From Panax quinquefolius (Eukaryota; Streptophyta; Magnoliopsida; Apiales; Araliaceae): DNA of 64,000 nucleotides. Location: contig CM035160.1 in assembly GCA_020205615.1 (NCBI GenBank), positions 5,248,437 to 5,312,436 on the forward strand. Reading direction: 5' to 3'. Below the pieces are notes generated by a model. It had not been told where the DNA came from. It saw nothing but the letters and a program-made list of their open reading frames with translations, and did no database searches. A program made the translations under genes and the position numbers. Shown here piece by piece: positions 11,481 through 24,170 of this stretch. The first letter of the stretch is position 1. Each line of letters opens with the position of its first letter.

Positions 11481-12589
11481 CTTTTATGCATGCGATTCAT
11501 CGCATGCATGGTGATTTCTTTTTGTTATTCCATTCTTTATTATACCCAGGTTGGTTAAAACTTTGACTTCTATACTCCATGAAATTAGTAGAATATCCTT
11601 GATATTTGCGTTTCATCCAATATCTTTTCATGGAAATATTCTTACGATCATTCTTGAATTTTACTCTACAAAACAAAGATGTCATGTTGACAATTTGGGC
11701 GTTAATAATTCTGGATAAAATAATTCTTGAACTTGTTTTATTGAATTCTTATATCATTGTCATCATCCTCATGTTTATATTTTTTTTGAAATCATACGTG
11801 GCTGTAGTGCATAGATGGACTTGGTATGATTATGACCGAGACTATTCGGTGTAATCATGGCCGTAATGTTACAAATGATGTGATAAAAAAAAAAATCCTC
11901 GATTAGTAGTAGTGCATTGATGGATGATTGTTGGCATGATCATGACCATTAATGAATACACAAATATTCTTGGCCCGTAGTGCATGAATAATTGTGGTCG
12001 TGATACTAAAGAATATCCTTGGCAGAGTAGTGCGGGGTGATTCGATGATGTGGAATATTTATTAAAGTCGAGTCTCAACTATAACAATGATGAAAACCTT
12101 TTAAAACCTAAAAGATAGTAGACTTTATTTTCTACTTGACTCTTTTAATGGATTGCGTATTCATTGCAGATTAAACTGGTTTATCTATTGTATTTTATCG
12201 GTTTAACATTATTGAAGACTATTGATAATTTATTACGCATTATCTTAGTCATAATATTTCTTCTTGGGCTAGTTGAGCTCACCCTTTCTTTCACTTTTTA
12301 TTCTCTTGAAATGATAATATAAATTTGGGACGAGTCGGGGAAGCGAGTGATGGTCTGAAGATAGCATTAGTAGTCCTCACTATTACAGTAAAATAGTGTG
12401 ATAATAATCTATAATGAGGACTTTTTGTTTGAGTTTGTATAATATCTAGTAGGCGATATTTGTATTTAAACTCACGATTTATGTCGTATTGTACACGGCA
12501 GTTATGTTAATAAGTTGTATTTAAATTACATACCATGTAAGTGGCGACTCAAGATGGGTGATGTATACCTAATTTTTGGGGGCGTCACG

Positions 12590-12603
12590 GTTGGTATCGA
12601 GCT
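12590..12603 (+). other. Primer-binding site, element A (initiator Met-tRNA type)
   Basis: gttggtatcgagct follows the LTR directly. Compared with the usual TTGGTATCAGAGC it lacks one base. Plant gypsy elements commonly prime from the 3' end of tRNA-iMet. Confidence 0.75.
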
Positions 12604-12773
12604 TAGGGATGTGATCCACAGCTAAGATGTGAGAATAGTACTAGGAGGGAGGCAGAATACCTTCGCTTAGTATGACCTACCTAAGTTTATGTCTTTATTT
12701 TATTGGTTGGTCGGAAGATAAGGATAATTTGTTACATGTCAATTAACCTTTTGTTTTGTGGCGATGTCTGAAA

Positions 12774-13970
12774 ATGACATCTGAGAATGTTGAGAATAGC
12801 AATGGAACGCAGGCGATCGTTGATTCACCACATATCAATAATCAAGATAATGTGCATCAGGAAGGCGACAATCCTCATGCAAACAACAACACTGACCAAA
12901 TGACAAATGATCAAATGTTCAGAGGCTTTATGCAATTTATGCAACAGCAGGCGAGAGCGACTCCTGTCCAAAACGTAGGTGGAAACACGGAAAACTCTCG
13001 GGCGGTCACCGCTAAACAATTTAAGGAGCTGGGACCACCGGAGTTTAAGGGAGAGCCAAAACCACTTCTGGCGGAAGCATGGATAAAGCAGATTACCAAG
13101 ATATTTGATGTCTTGGGATGCTCAGAGAAGCAAAAGGTTCCTTTTGCCGCTTTATATTCTTGCGCGGAGGCGGATTCTTGGTGGGAATCGGTAAAAGCGT
13201 ACTCAACCAATTTGTCTTGAAGATATCTTGGGAGAAGTTCCAGAGGCGTGTTCAACGACAAATACTTTCTGAAAGTATTCGCCACATGAAGGAGGTGGAG
13301 TTTATCAAGTTGGAACAAAATAATATGGCCAGTGTCGCAATGACGAGGCAAAATTTGCGGAGTTATCACGGTTTTAAGTCCCACTTGGTGGATAATGAAG
13401 AGAATGGCGCGAATGTTTTTAAGAGGTTTGAAGCGGAGATACGTCGACATCTTATTTCTCATAAACTGTGTTTGTATTCGGATGTTGTAAATAGGGCTCG
13501 ATTAGTGGAACGCGATAATGAGTCAACACAACTAAAGAGAAGCGGTAAGCAAAATTATAATACCAACGAGAGAGTAGTCATCGAGCGGTGACAACAAGCG
13601 TGGAGGAATCAACGGGCGGATATGGTAACCACTTGGTGGTAATCGGGGCCAAAACAATAAGAATGGACATTTCAAGAAAAGGAGATTCAACAATGGTGGA
13701 AAGACGTCGGCACCAAGCCCCATTGTTAAGGAAGGAGAAAGACCACCTATCATATGCTTCAAATGCGGAGAAGAGGGACACATCGGATCAAAGCTGCGTC
13801 AAATGCCGTCAAAGCATGTTATAATTGTGGAAGAGAAGGTCACTTAGCTCAATTTTGTCGTTTTCACAAGACAAATTCACTAGGATGGAGCACCAAAGGC
13901 CATCCCGGAAAATTCAAAACCGTTAGTCTGAGGAGAGCATTTGTTGTGACCTCCCAAAGAGCAAAGAAAT
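12774..13970 (+). pseudogene. Element A gag (nucleocapsid), frameshifted
   Basis: The capsid and nucleic-acid-binding protein of the retrotransposon particle. I take the start as the ATG of MTSENVENSNG, aligned with MASENIENING in C; the longer upstream reading lacks an ATG. The retrotransposon-gag core is visible (LAEAWIKQITKIFDVLGC, then KVPFAALYSCAEADSWWESVK), after which the frame shifts near 13,200. Two CCHC zinc knuckles follow, at 13,752-13,800 (reading ICFKCGEEGHI in the right frame) and 13,818-13,860 (CYNCGREGHLAQFC); the cysteines are intact here, unlike in C. Several indels break the frame. Confidence 0.85.
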
Positions 13971-15840
13971 CAAGAATGAGGTCATCACGGGTAAAACTTA
14001 TCATAAACTCTAATGAAGTCTATACTTTATTTGATCACCTGGTTCTACCCATTCTTTTATTTCTCCTACTTGCGCTCATCGATTAAATTTGACTCTGGAG
14101 AAATTAGACTTTGACTTATCTGTGGAAACTCTCAGTTGGGAGAAACCTTCATTACATCCACTTTGTTTATAAGTCTTGTTTGGTTCAAATCGGTACCCTC
14201 ACATTACACCATCGATCTTATTTCATTAAAAATACTTGCATTTGGCGTGATTCTAGGGATTGATTGGTTAACTACTTATCATGCAAAAATTGATTGTTTT
14301 AAATAAGGTTGTTAGCTTTCATATTCCTAATCAACCTATTATGCTGAATTCAAACGACCAAACCATTAAAATCAATCACGGTCATCTCAAGCCATAAAAG
14401 CTATTCGTTTATTGATAAGCGGATGTCGAGCTTTCTTAGCTCATATCCTGATTTAAATAAAAATACGTCGGTTTTAAACGATATTCCTATTGTTAATAAA
14501 TTTCTGACGTATTCCCGAAACTTCACAGCCTACCCCAGGCGTGAAATTGAATTTTGTATCGACCTTGAACCGTCTGAAAAACCTATTTCCAAAGCCCATG
14601 TCGAATAGCTCTATTGAACTTGAGGAGTTAAAGACCCAATGCGAGAATTGTTAGACATTGGCTTTATTAGTCCCTAGTACTTCTCCTTGGGGTGCTCCTG
14701 TTACTATTCGTGAAGAAGAAAGATGGGAGTATCGACTTTGTATTGATTATCGGGGTTGAATCACGTCACCATCAAAAATAGGTATCCATTGCCACGTATT
14801 GATGACTGTTTGACCCGATTGCAAGGAGCCAAATTCTTTTCAAAGATTGATCTTAGTTCCGGATATCACCAATTGAAGATTAGAACCGTGACATTCCAAA
14901 GGCGGCTTCGAGAACTCGATGCGGGCATTATGAATTCCTAGTCATGTCCTTTGGATTGACTAATGCTCCTAACGCCTTCATGGATATGATGAACCGAGTA
15001 TTCAAGGAATATTTAGATCACTTTGTGGTCGTCTTTATTGATGACATCCTTATTTATTCCAAAGCCGTAGTGAAGATCATGAAAGCAACACTTGAGGTGA
15101 CACTCCAAAAGCTTCGTGAATATAAGCTTTATGCGAGTTGAAGAAATGCGAGTTACGGCTTGAAGAAGTAGCATTCCTTGGGCACGTGGTATCAAGTCAT
15201 GAAATATCTGTTGACCCAAAGAAAGATTGAAGCTATTCAAAGCTTGGGAACAACCTAAATCGATGGCCGAAGTCGTAGCTTTCTCGGTTTAAATTTGGTT
15301 ATTATCGGAGATTCGTGGAAGGATTTTCTCGAATCGCTATTCCATTAACTCGGTGACTCGGAAGATACAAAGTTCGGTTGGAGCGAAGAATGTGAGAAGA
15401 GTTTTCAAGAACTTCGAGAGAGACTTATTTATTTGACCTGTTACGACAATACCATCCAGCTCTCGGAGGATTTGTCATCTCGGATGATGCTTGGGCAAAG
15501 GGTTGGGATGTGTTCTTATCTGACATGGAAAAGTTATAGCCTATGCCTCATGACAACTAAAAAGAATATGAGAGGAATTATCCTACTCATGATCTAGAGT
15601 TAGCGGTTTGTTATCTTCTGCACTTAAAATGTGGAGGCATTACTTGTATGGGGAGAAAGTGGAGATCTTTACGGATCATAAAAGCCTCAAATATTTCTTC
15701 ACTCAAAAGGAACTCAACATGCGACAACGACGTTGGCTTGAAGCTGAAAAAGATTATGATCATACCATCCAATACCATCCTGGAAAAGCAAGCGTGGTAG
15801 TCGGCGCGTTGAGTAGAAATCATATGCAAGTCTGAAGTGC
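13970..15840 (+). pseudogene. Element A protease, reverse transcriptase and RNase H, frameshifted
   Basis: The polyprotein segment that cleaves Gag-Pol and copies RNA into DNA. The retropepsin site is near 14,030-14,065, where one frame reads GSTHSFISP after a damaged DT. GVILGIDWLTT follows at about 14,250. RT starts near 14,640; [33 protein letters not shown] and MSFGLTNAP are visible, and the catalytic box is [14 protein letters not shown] at 15,022-15,063. RNase H is read at 15,608-15,835 ([24 protein letters not shown]). At least four frame changes occur, many at CG-containing words compared with C. Confidence 0.88.
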
Positions 15841-15989
15841 GATATTGTCAACGTATGAGCCCATTTTGTGTGACTTGCAAAGGATGGAGATAGAATTAAA
15901 GACTCGAGGGGACGCGTGTGATGACGGTGAGTATCTGAGTAGAACAGACTTTAATTGATAAAGTTAAAGGCGCTCGAGCTACGGACACG

Positions 15990-17400
15990 GAGGCGATGCG
16001 TATGAGGAAAGAAAGTGCAAAAGGTGCTATCTTAGGAAGCAAGAATCGATGAAGAAGGAATACTTGAGTCAACTCCGGACTTTGTGTTCTAACGACCACG
16101 ATTTAAAGTATAATATCATGATGGAGCGCACTGACACACCATTTGCAATCCATCTGGGAGTACCAAAATGTATCATGATATTAAATCATACATTTTGGTG
16201 GAAGCAATATGAAGAGAGAGATAAGCGTATTTATTTATCTCAAGGTGTCTAACTTGTCAACGAGTTAAAGCGGAGCATCAAGTACCAAAAGGTCCATTGC
16301 AACCACTTGAAATTCGGAATGGAAGTGGGAGCACATTACCATGGATTTCGTTCTGGGTCTTCCTAAGGTTTCTCAAGGCATTGATGCGATTTGGGTCATT
16401 GTTGATAGATTGACCAAGTCTGCTCATTTCTTCACCGATCTGAGAAACTTATACACTTGAACGTCTTGCTCGTATGTACATAAACGAGATTGTAAGATCG
16501 CATGGTATCTTGCAGGTATCCATAGTTTGATCGAGACCCAAGATTCACTTCACGATTTTGGGTTAGTTTGCAAAAAGCTATATGAGCACAGACTTACGAT
16601 TTAGCTTCGGCATATCATCCTCGAGACGGACGGACGATCGGAGAGGACTATTCAAACTCTTGAAGATCTATTAAGACTCTGTGTCCTTGATTTCAAGGGG
16701 AGTTGGGACAAGTTCTTACCATTGGTGGAGTTTTCCCTACAACAACAGATTATCAAGCAAGTATTGGCATGGCTCCATTGAAGCATTGTATGGAAGAAAG
16801 TGTCGTTCTCGATTATCTTTGGGATGAGGTGGGTGAAGCAACGTTGTTGGGGCCGGGAGTTGATACGTATGACTACGGAAAAGATTCAAATGATCCGACA
16901 ACGTATAAAAACCTCACAAAATCGACAAAAGAGTTATCTTGATCTTCATCGAAAGGGCGTGGAATTCGATATAGGAGATCATGTGTTGTTAAGAGTTGCT
17001 CCATGGAAAGGAGTTACAAGATTTGGAAGGAGAGGAAAACTTAATCCTCGATTCATCGGTCCATTTTAATCCTCGATCGAGTAGGAACCGTGGCTATAGA
17101 CTTCGCTTTCTGCTTGAAATATGTCTAGTGTTTCATAACGTTTTCACATATCTATGTTACGTAAATATGTGAAAGACCCGAACCATATTATTGAGTTAGA
17201 ATCGGACGAAATAGCGGAAGATTTGGCGTATGAAGAGGTTCTGTTCAAATTTTGGATAAGAAAGAACATATTCTACGCTCCAGGTTATACCTCAAGTCAA
17301 AGTTTTATGGAGGAACCACGATGTTGAGGAAATGACTTGGGAGTTAGAATCGAAATGAAATCAAGGTATCCTTACCTCTTGACATACCGGTATGTACCCC
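15990..17400 (+). pseudogene. Element A integrase and chromodomain-like tail, frameshifted
   Basis: Integrase would insert the cDNA. Recognisable pieces are the zinc-binding segment around 16,140-16,270, the first catalytic Asp block near 16,335-16,440 (ATGGATTTCGTT..., then DRLTKSAHF), and the second Asp block near 16,525, which has lost bases compared with C (tttgatcg against tttctgatcg). The C-terminal domain is at 16,870-17,065 (QKSYLDLHRKGVEFDIGDH, then [11 protein letters not shown]). At 17,150-17,390 the tail matches [14 protein letters not shown]...VKVLWRNHDVEEMTWELE, a chromodomain-like end typical of Tekay/Del elements, where it is thought to guide integration to chromatin. Confidence 0.83.
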
Positions 17401-17421
17401 CATTTCGAGGCGAAATTTCAT

Positions 17422-17433
17422 AAGAAGGGAGGT
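17422..17433 (+). other. Polypurine tract, element A
   Basis: aagaagggaggt lies immediately before TGTAAGACCC of the 3' LTR. Confidence 0.85.
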
Positions 17434-20086
17434 TGTAAGACCCGACTTTTATAAATAAAGATGAATTTTTCTATAAATATTATTTTTGAATATTATGGAA
17501 TAAATTTGATATAATGTTATAGTTGTGGGTAATATTTATAAATTTTGCAAAAGTATGCAAGTTGTTATAAAATATTAGTTTGGTGGGGAATATTCTTTTT
17601 GTTAGGGAATATTAAATACTGATGGCTCAATCATTGGTGGACCCCTGACATTATTGTCGGATTGAGAAAGCGACAAAAATATTTTTATAAAAATAACTAC
17701 GAGGTGTTCTGGTTAAAAGCTGTTGAACTACCGGTGGTAAAAGAAATACGATGTCTGGCGTGGTTGCGTAGTAGCACGCGGTATTGATTATTGATCTTTA
17801 CGTGAGAAGTCACTCGGTTATGCTCGATTATTACTACGATAATTCTTTGCATCATATCTCTTATATTATTGATTCAATTATTGTCACAATTATCATCTCA
17901 GATAATATGTTATAGTATTAAATCAATAATTGAGGCGACAAGTTATAAATGATTAATAATTATTGAAAGATTAAATATGTGTTATGATTTGTGGTAAGTT
18001 TGATTATTTTATGGGGGGCTCGTATGTCATCATCTAAGAGTCTCTTCATCAATAGTATTTACCTTCGTCGATAGTAATTACCCTTGTGAATAGTATTTAC
18101 CTTCGTCGATAGTAATTACCCTTGTGAATAGTATTTACCTTCAATCGATAGTAATTACCCTTGTGAATAGTATTTACCTTCGTCGATAGTAATTATCCTT
18201 GTGAATAGTATTTACCTTCGTCGATAGTAATTACCCTTGTGAATAGTATTTACCTTCGTCGATAGTATTTACCTTCGTTAATAGTAATTACCTTTACGAG
18301 ACGTCGAACCACTTGTCGTTTCACATTCTGAGAAGCGTCGAACCACTTGTCGTTTCACATTACAGGCGTCAAACCGATCGTCAAGCCACTTGCCTTTTTC
18401 ACACGGGTCTTCAAGCTAGAAATCTTCTATAAATAGAGGCCTAGGGCTTCATTATTTTTCACGAATTCATTCAAGCTATAGAGAGAAAAGTATAGAGAAT
18501 AAGAGAAAAGAAGAAGAGTATTTTGTTACTACTGCTAACTGCGATATTCAATCTCCTACCAAATGTAAGGGGTGTTATTCTTTCTTATTCATGAAGAGAA
18601 CTGTTGTTATTCCATTGCTTATTATTACATTGGAATAACTTTTGTATAAAAGTGGTTTACCCTATACTTGGTGACATTCTTCTATTATTACATTGGAACA
18701 TCACATGCATGTGTTTTTACAGGACTGGTTAAAATCTTTATCATTCTGTTGGAACATCCTGCATGTGTTTTTACAGGACTGGTTAAAATCTTTATTATTC
18801 TGTTGGAACATCACATGCATGTGTTTTTTACAGGACTGGTTCCGTCTTTTTATTATTACATTGGAATATCCTATCGTGTGTTTTACAGGATGCAGTTCCA
18901 TCTTTATTATTACATTGGAACATCCTGCCGGGTGTAATTTCACGACGACTGGTTATTTATTTATTATTACATTGGAATAACTTTTGCATGCATGCGGTCT
19001 ATCGCATGCGTGGTGATTTCTTTTGTTATTCCATTCTTTATTATACCCAGTTGGTTAAAACTTTGACTTCTATACTCCATGAAATTAGTAGAATATCCTT
19101 GATATTTGCGTTTCATCGATATCTTTTCATGGAAATATTCTTACGATCATTCTTGAATTTTACTCTACAAAAGCAAGTATCATGTTGACAATTTGGGCGT
19201 TAATAATTCTGGATAAAATAATTCTTGAACTTGTTTTATTGAATTCTTATATCATTGCCATCATCCTCATGTTTATATTTTTTTTGAAAGTCATCGTGGC
19301 TTTTGGTGCATAGATGGACTTGGTATGATTATGACCGAGACTATTGATTGTAATCATGGCCCAAGTAATGTTACAAATGATGTGATAAAAAAATCCTCGA
19401 TTAGTAGTAGTGCATTGATGGACGATTGTTGGCATGATCATGACCATTAATGAATACACAAATATTCTTGGCAGTAGTGCGTGAATAATTGTGGTCGTGA
19501 TACTAAAAAATATCCTTGGTAAGTAGTGCGGGGGTGATTCGATGATGTGGAATATTTATTAAAATTGAGTCTCATTATAACGATGATGAAAAAAACTTTT
19601 AAAACCTAAAAGATAGTAGACTTTATTTTCTACTTGACTCTTTTAATGGATTGCGATTCCGCTGCTTGATTAAAGCTGGTTTGTCTATTGTATTTTATCG
19701 GTTTAACATTATTGAAGACTATTGATAATTTATTACGCATTATCTTAGTCATAATATTTCTTCTTGGGCTAGATTGAGCTCACCCTTTCTTTCACTTTCT
19801 TCTCTTGAAATGATAATATAAATTTGGACGAGTCGGGGAAGCAGTGATGGTCTGAAAGATAGCATTAGTAGTCCTCACTATTACGTAAAATAGTGTGATA
19901 ATAATCATAATGAGGACTTTTTGTTTGAGTTTGTATAATATCTAGTAGAGCGATATTTGTATTTAAACTCACGGTTTATGTCGTATTGTACCACGGCAGT
20001 TATGTTAATAAGTTGTATTTAAATTACATACCATGTAAGTGGCGACTCAAGATGGGTGATGTATACCTAATTTTGGGGGTGTCACA
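17434..20086 (+). repeat. Element A, 3' LTR
   Basis: About 2.65 kb, closely matching 9,932-12,589 with both minisatellites (18,050-18,293 and 18,690-18,975) in the same places. It ends GGTGTCACA. Differences from the 5' LTR are mainly small gains and losses. Confidence 0.92.
18050..18293 (+). repeat. 38-bp tandem repeat in element A 3' LTR
   Basis: About six units of the gtgaatagtatttacc...ttaccctt type, as in the 5' LTR. Confidence 0.92.
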
Positions 20087-20414
20087 AAATTTGGATGGAT
20101 ACGCTTCACGATTCCCACCAAGAATCGCCTCGTTACTGAACATAAAAGTAGCGAATGGAACTTTCATTTCCTCCGTGCATCCCAAGACATCGAATATCTT
20201 GGTAATTTGTTTGACCCACGTCTCCGCCTTTAATCGGATCTGGCTTTCCCAATGCACTGTGGTCCCAACTCTTTGAATTGCTTGTTTGTGACCACCGTGA
20301 ATTCTTTATCATTTCCTCCTGGATTTTGAACACGAGTCTCCTCAAATCGATTTTGCATGAACCGCAGCTTAAAACATCCCTCGTTCATCATCTCGCTCAA
20401 TTGGTGTTGTTCAC
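20087..20414 (-). pseudogene. Element B gag, upstream half, cut off from the rest by element A
   Basis: Minus-strand reading gives the gag core around AETWVKQITKIFDVLGC and KVPFATFMF, matching A and C. The Gag start and primer site are missing: sequence switches near 20,415 from gag to the middle of the LTR. Confidence 0.82.
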
Positions 20415-20418
20415 AAAT

Positions 20419-21668
20419 TATCACATGTTAAATGAGGGAAACAAAATGAAAAACACGTTTTTTGTAAATAAAAATAATTAAAACTTTCAAAATCAATTAT
20501 TTGAACTTGAACTTCAATAATTCATAATAAATAGCCCTTTATTAGAAAATTGAATCTCAAGTCTTTTTATAGGAAATTCAATTCTCTACAACTTTGCGAA
20601 AGTTTTTCCAAATTTCAAATGAAATTGGCCAAATCCACAAGCAGGCGATTTTACAAGTATAATCAAATTTCGGTCAAGAAATGGGGTCCAATCGACACAC
20701 AAAATATGTGTTAATCATTTAATGCCACAAAATACTCTTCCTCCTCATATACTCACATATCGCACATTCATTATAAAAATATCACCGTTAATATATTATT
20801 AAAATAATATATTTAAATGAATTATTTTATCGAAAAAGATAAAATATTAATTTTCAACAATTGTCACATTAAAATTTTCTCCATCTATATCCACATAAAA
20901 TCAATATTTTCCTCATCATATAAATTAATAATTAATTATTCACAAATAATATTACGAATCACAAGATCGACAACCAGTGCCGTTCCAGAAAAGAGGGGCT
21001 TTCCAATAAGGATCTCTCCTTCTTGGGCGCCTGATTAGGTGACCAAACCTCTACTTAGAAGCATGAACTTTCTAGACATTGCTAATAATGTTATCCAATA
21101 ATATTATTCGGATAATATGAATTATTGCTCGATAATGAAAAAATCTTGTAAATGACAATTTATTGAAACAACAAATAATATAAAATATCAATGCAAAGAA
21201 TTATTGAATCAATAAAATAAAATATTTGAATAATAATTCATCATAATAATTATTGAGTAGTGCCTTCTTTACGTAAGAATCAATAATTGGTGCAATACCG
21301 CAATATTCTTGTCAACAACGCCATGATAGTGTGTTTTAACCACCGGGTATTCCAACAGTATTAACGGTAACAACTACGCCGTTATTTATAAACAACTTAT
21401 ATTTATCATTTTCTTCATCCAATCGCTTTCCGTTATGGGGCCCACAAAAGACTGCGCCATCGTACGAATATTCTCCGACAGATCATGAATTTTCCACGAC
21501 CAAACGAATATTCCCAAGCGATAATGAATATTTTATAACCACTTGCTTATTCGAAATATTTGCGTATTTTACCCATAACTATCCACATTAATCAAATCAA
21601 CCCTTACTATTTCAAAATAATAAATAGAGGAAAATAAATTTCATTTATTAATAATTTGGGGTCTTACA
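20419..21668 (-). repeat. Element B, 5' LTR remnant
   Basis: About 1.25 kb that matches 6,183-7,451 of the 3' LTR. The part that would contain R, U5 and the minisatellites is deleted together with the primer site. The outer terminus and target duplication are preserved, so the deletion happened after insertion. Confidence 0.88.
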
Positions 21669-22047
21669 GACTTCTCACGTAAGCATCAATAATCAATACC
21701 GTGTGCTACTGTGCAACCACGCGTATTACTGTACTTTTACTACCGAGTAGCTCAACAGTTTTAACTGTAAAACCTCTGCCGTTATTTTTATAAAAATATT
21801 TTTGTCGTTTTCTCAATCCGACAATAATTCCATTGTGGGGTCCACCAATGATTGTGTCGTCGTACGAATATTCTCTGTTAAAACGAATATTCCCGGACCA
21901 ATCGAATATTATATAACAACTTGTGTACTTTGCAAAATTTATAAATATTATCCACAAGTATAATATTATATCAAATTCATTCCATAATATGTAAAAATGA
22001 TATTTATAGAAAAATCATCTTTATTAAAAAAAAGTTGGGGTCTTACA
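21669..22047 (-). repeat. Element C, 3' LTR, proximal part
   Basis: Starts with the second gactt copy and ends GTCTTACA at 22,047. It aligns with the C right-hand LTR from about 29,288 to 29,652, confirming that B landed inside this LTR. Confidence 0.9.
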
Positions 22048-22060
22048 ACCTCCCATTCTT
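22048..22060 (-). other. Polypurine tract, element C
   Basis: Minus-strand purine run AAGAATGGGAGGT against the 3' LTR. Confidence 0.75.
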
Positions 22061-22079
22061 ATGAAATTTCGCCCTCGAA

Positions 22080-23460
22080 ATTAGGGTACGTACCTGGTAT
22101 GTCAAAAAGGTAAGGATATCTTGATTTCATTTCAGATTCTAACTCCCAGGTCATTTCCTCAACATCGTGGTTTCTTCACAAAACTTTGACTTGAGGTATA
22201 ACTTTGGAGCGTAGAATATGCTCCTTCTTATCCAAGATTTGAACAGGAACCTCTTCATACGTCAAATCTTTCGCTATTTCGTCCGATTCTAACTCAATAA
22301 TGTGGTTTAGGTCTTCCACATATTTACGTAACATGAATATGTGAAAAACGTTATGAACACGAGACATACTTGGCGGTAAAGCGAGTCTATACGCCCCAGT
22401 TCCTACTCGATCGAGGATTAAAAATGGGCCAATGAATCGAGGATTAAGCTTTCCTCTCTTTCCAAATCTCGTAACTCCTTTTCATGGAGCAACACGTAAC
22501 AACACATGATCTCCAATATCGAATTCCACGTCCTTTCGATGAAGATCAGCATAACTCTTTTGTCGATCTTGTGAGGTTTTTATACGTTTTCGGATCGTTT
22601 GAATCTTTTCCGTAGTCATACATACCAATTGCGGTCCCAACAATGTTGCTTCACCCACCTCATCCCAACATACTAGAGAACGACACTTTCTTCCATACAA
22701 CTCTTCGAATGGAGCCATGCCAATACTTGCTTGATAACTGTTGTTGTAGGAAAACTCCACCAATGGTAAGAACTTGTCCCAACTTCCCTTGAAGTCAAGG
22801 ACACAGAGTCTTAATAAATCTTCAAGAGTTTGAATAGTCCTCTCTGATTGTCCTTCCGTCTGAGGATGATATGCCGAACTAAATCATAAATCCGTGCCCA
22901 TAGCTTTTTATAAACTAACCCAAAATCGTGAAGTGAATCTTGGGTTTCGATCAGAAACTATGGATACTGGCATACCATGCAGTCTTACAATCTCGTTTAT
23001 GTACATACGAGCAAGACGTTCAAGTGTATAAGTTTCTCGTATTGGTAAGAAATGAGCAGACTTGGTCAATCTATCAATAATGACCCAAATTGCATCTATG
23101 CCTTGAGAAACCTTGGGAAGACCAGTAACGAAATCCATGGTAATGTGCTCCCACTTCCATTCTGGAATTTCAAGTGGTTGCAATGGACCTTTTGGTACTT
23201 GATGCTCCGCTTTGACTCGTTGACAAGTTAGAAACCTTGAGATAAACAGCGATATCTCTCTCTTCATATTGCCCCACCAAAATATATGTTGAAGATCATA
23301 ATACATTTTAGTACTCCCAAGATGGATTGCAAATGGTGTGTTGTGCGCCTCCATCGTGATTTTATACTTTAAATCAAGATCGTTAGGAACACAAAGTCTG
23401 GAGTTGACTCGAAGTATTCCTTCTTCATCAATTCTTGCTTCCTAAGAAGCACCTTCTTGC
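22080..23460 (-). pseudogene. Element C integrase and chromodomain-like tail
   Basis: Better preserved than in A. The frame at 23,354-22,908 covers the zinc-binding region and catalytic core, with [30 protein letters not shown] and [13 protein letters not shown] (two catalytic Asp, the second block reading SDRNP where SDRDP is usual). A further frame at 22,763-22,482 carries [31 protein letters not shown] and the GDHVLLR segment. The tail at 22,367-22,176 reads [17 protein letters not shown], then [17 protein letters not shown]. Frameshifts separate the blocks, so no complete integrase can be made. Confidence 0.9.
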
Positions 23461-23649
23461 ACTTTCTTCCTCTTACGAATTAGTTCAGTGCGTAGCTTGA
23501 GCGGCTTTAACTTTATTGATTAAAAGTCGGTTCTACTTTCGTATATATTCGCCATCATCACGTGGGTCCACAGGTCTTTATCTCTATCTCCATCCTTTGC
23601 AAGTCATACAAAATGGGCCTTTGCGTTGACAATATCACACTCGTGCCGC

Positions 23650-24170
23650 GTATGATCTTCTACTTAATGCGTCGGCTACCACGTTAAACTTTTCCGGGAT
23701 GGTATTGGATGGTATGATCATAATCTTTCAACAGTTCAAGCCAACGTCATTTGCCGCATGTTGAGTTCCTTTTGAGTGAAGAAATATTTGAGGCCTTTAT
23801 GATCCGTAAAAATCTCCACTTTCTCCCCATACAAGTAATGCCTCCAAATTTTAAGTCACGAAAACAACAAATGGTACCAACTCTAGATCATGAGTAGGAT
23901 AATTCCTCTCATATTCTTTGAGTTGTCGTGAGACATAGGCTATGATTTTCCCATGTTGCATGAGAACACATCTTAACCGTTTGCCCGAAGCATCACTGTA
24001 GATGACAAATCCCTCCGAGCCAGATGGTATTGTCAGAACAGGTGCTGAAATGAGTCTCCTCTTGAGTTCTTGAAAACTCTTCTCACATTCCTCGTTCCAA
24101 CTGAATTTTGTATCTTTTCGAGTCAGCTGAGTTAAGGGAGTAGCGATTCGAGAAAACCCTTCTACGAATC
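23650..24170 (-). pseudogene. Element C RNase H, frame-broken
   Basis: Aligned with the RNase H of A: the DNA for [12 protein letters not shown] lies near 23,780-23,815, and RQRRWLE...DYDHTIQ near 23,690-23,760. The frame is interrupted several times. It removes RNA from the RNA-DNA hybrid during reverse transcription. Confidence 0.75.

Larger units (their letters stand above)
9932..12589 (+). repeat. Element A, 5' LTR
   Basis: About 2.66 kb beginning TGTAAGACCC and ending GGCGTCACG, just before the primer site. It holds a 38-bp minisatellite (10,540-10,790), a TATA box (10,929), the ~55-bp minisatellite (11,150-11,480), and an end region that matches C. It is related to the C LTR outside the first minisatellite, which replaces the ggctttcc...ccaaacctct block found in the other LTRs. 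Confidence 0.92.
9932..20086 (+). mobile_element. Ty3/gypsy element A (Tekay/Del-like), youngest level of the left nest
   Basis: Plus-strand element of about 10.2 kb with two full LTRs (9,932-12,589 and 17,434-20,086), a Met-tRNA-like primer site, gag-pol 12,774-17,400 and a polypurine tract at 17,422. It splits the gag of B: the left flank ends catctttgagtcaattg and the right flank continues aaatttggatggatacgcttc, which join to match the uninterrupted gag of E near 52,690. The target duplication is imperfect (about aaatt), possibly because of small sequence errors. It is the only element here on the plus strand. Confidence 0.88.
4676..21668 (-). mobile_element. Ty3/gypsy element B, non-autonomous, nested in C and interrupted by A
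   Basis: Minus-strand element with 3' LTR 4,676-7,451, an internal region 7,452-9,931 plus 20,087 to about 20,414, and a truncated 5' LTR of about 1.25 kb ending at 21,668. The internal region without A is only about 2.8 kb, against about 4.8 kb in A and C, because RT core, integrase core and part of RNase H are missing. The same deletions occur in element E. The 5-bp duplication gactt flanks it. The 5' end has lost the primer site, gag start and about 1.5 kb of LTR, with a join near 20,415 (gttcac/tatcacat). Confidence 0.9.

Noticed and set aside
11144..11566. Three overlapping frames (up to 140 codons) rich in Trp, Phe and Tyr
   Set aside because: All three frames are open because the 55-bp LTR repeat lacks stops; the same happens at 3,180-3,446 and 18,668-18,980.
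9927..20091. Perfect target duplication for element A
   Set aside because: Flanks read aattg and aaatt; similar but not equal, so only an imperfect duplication can be claimed.
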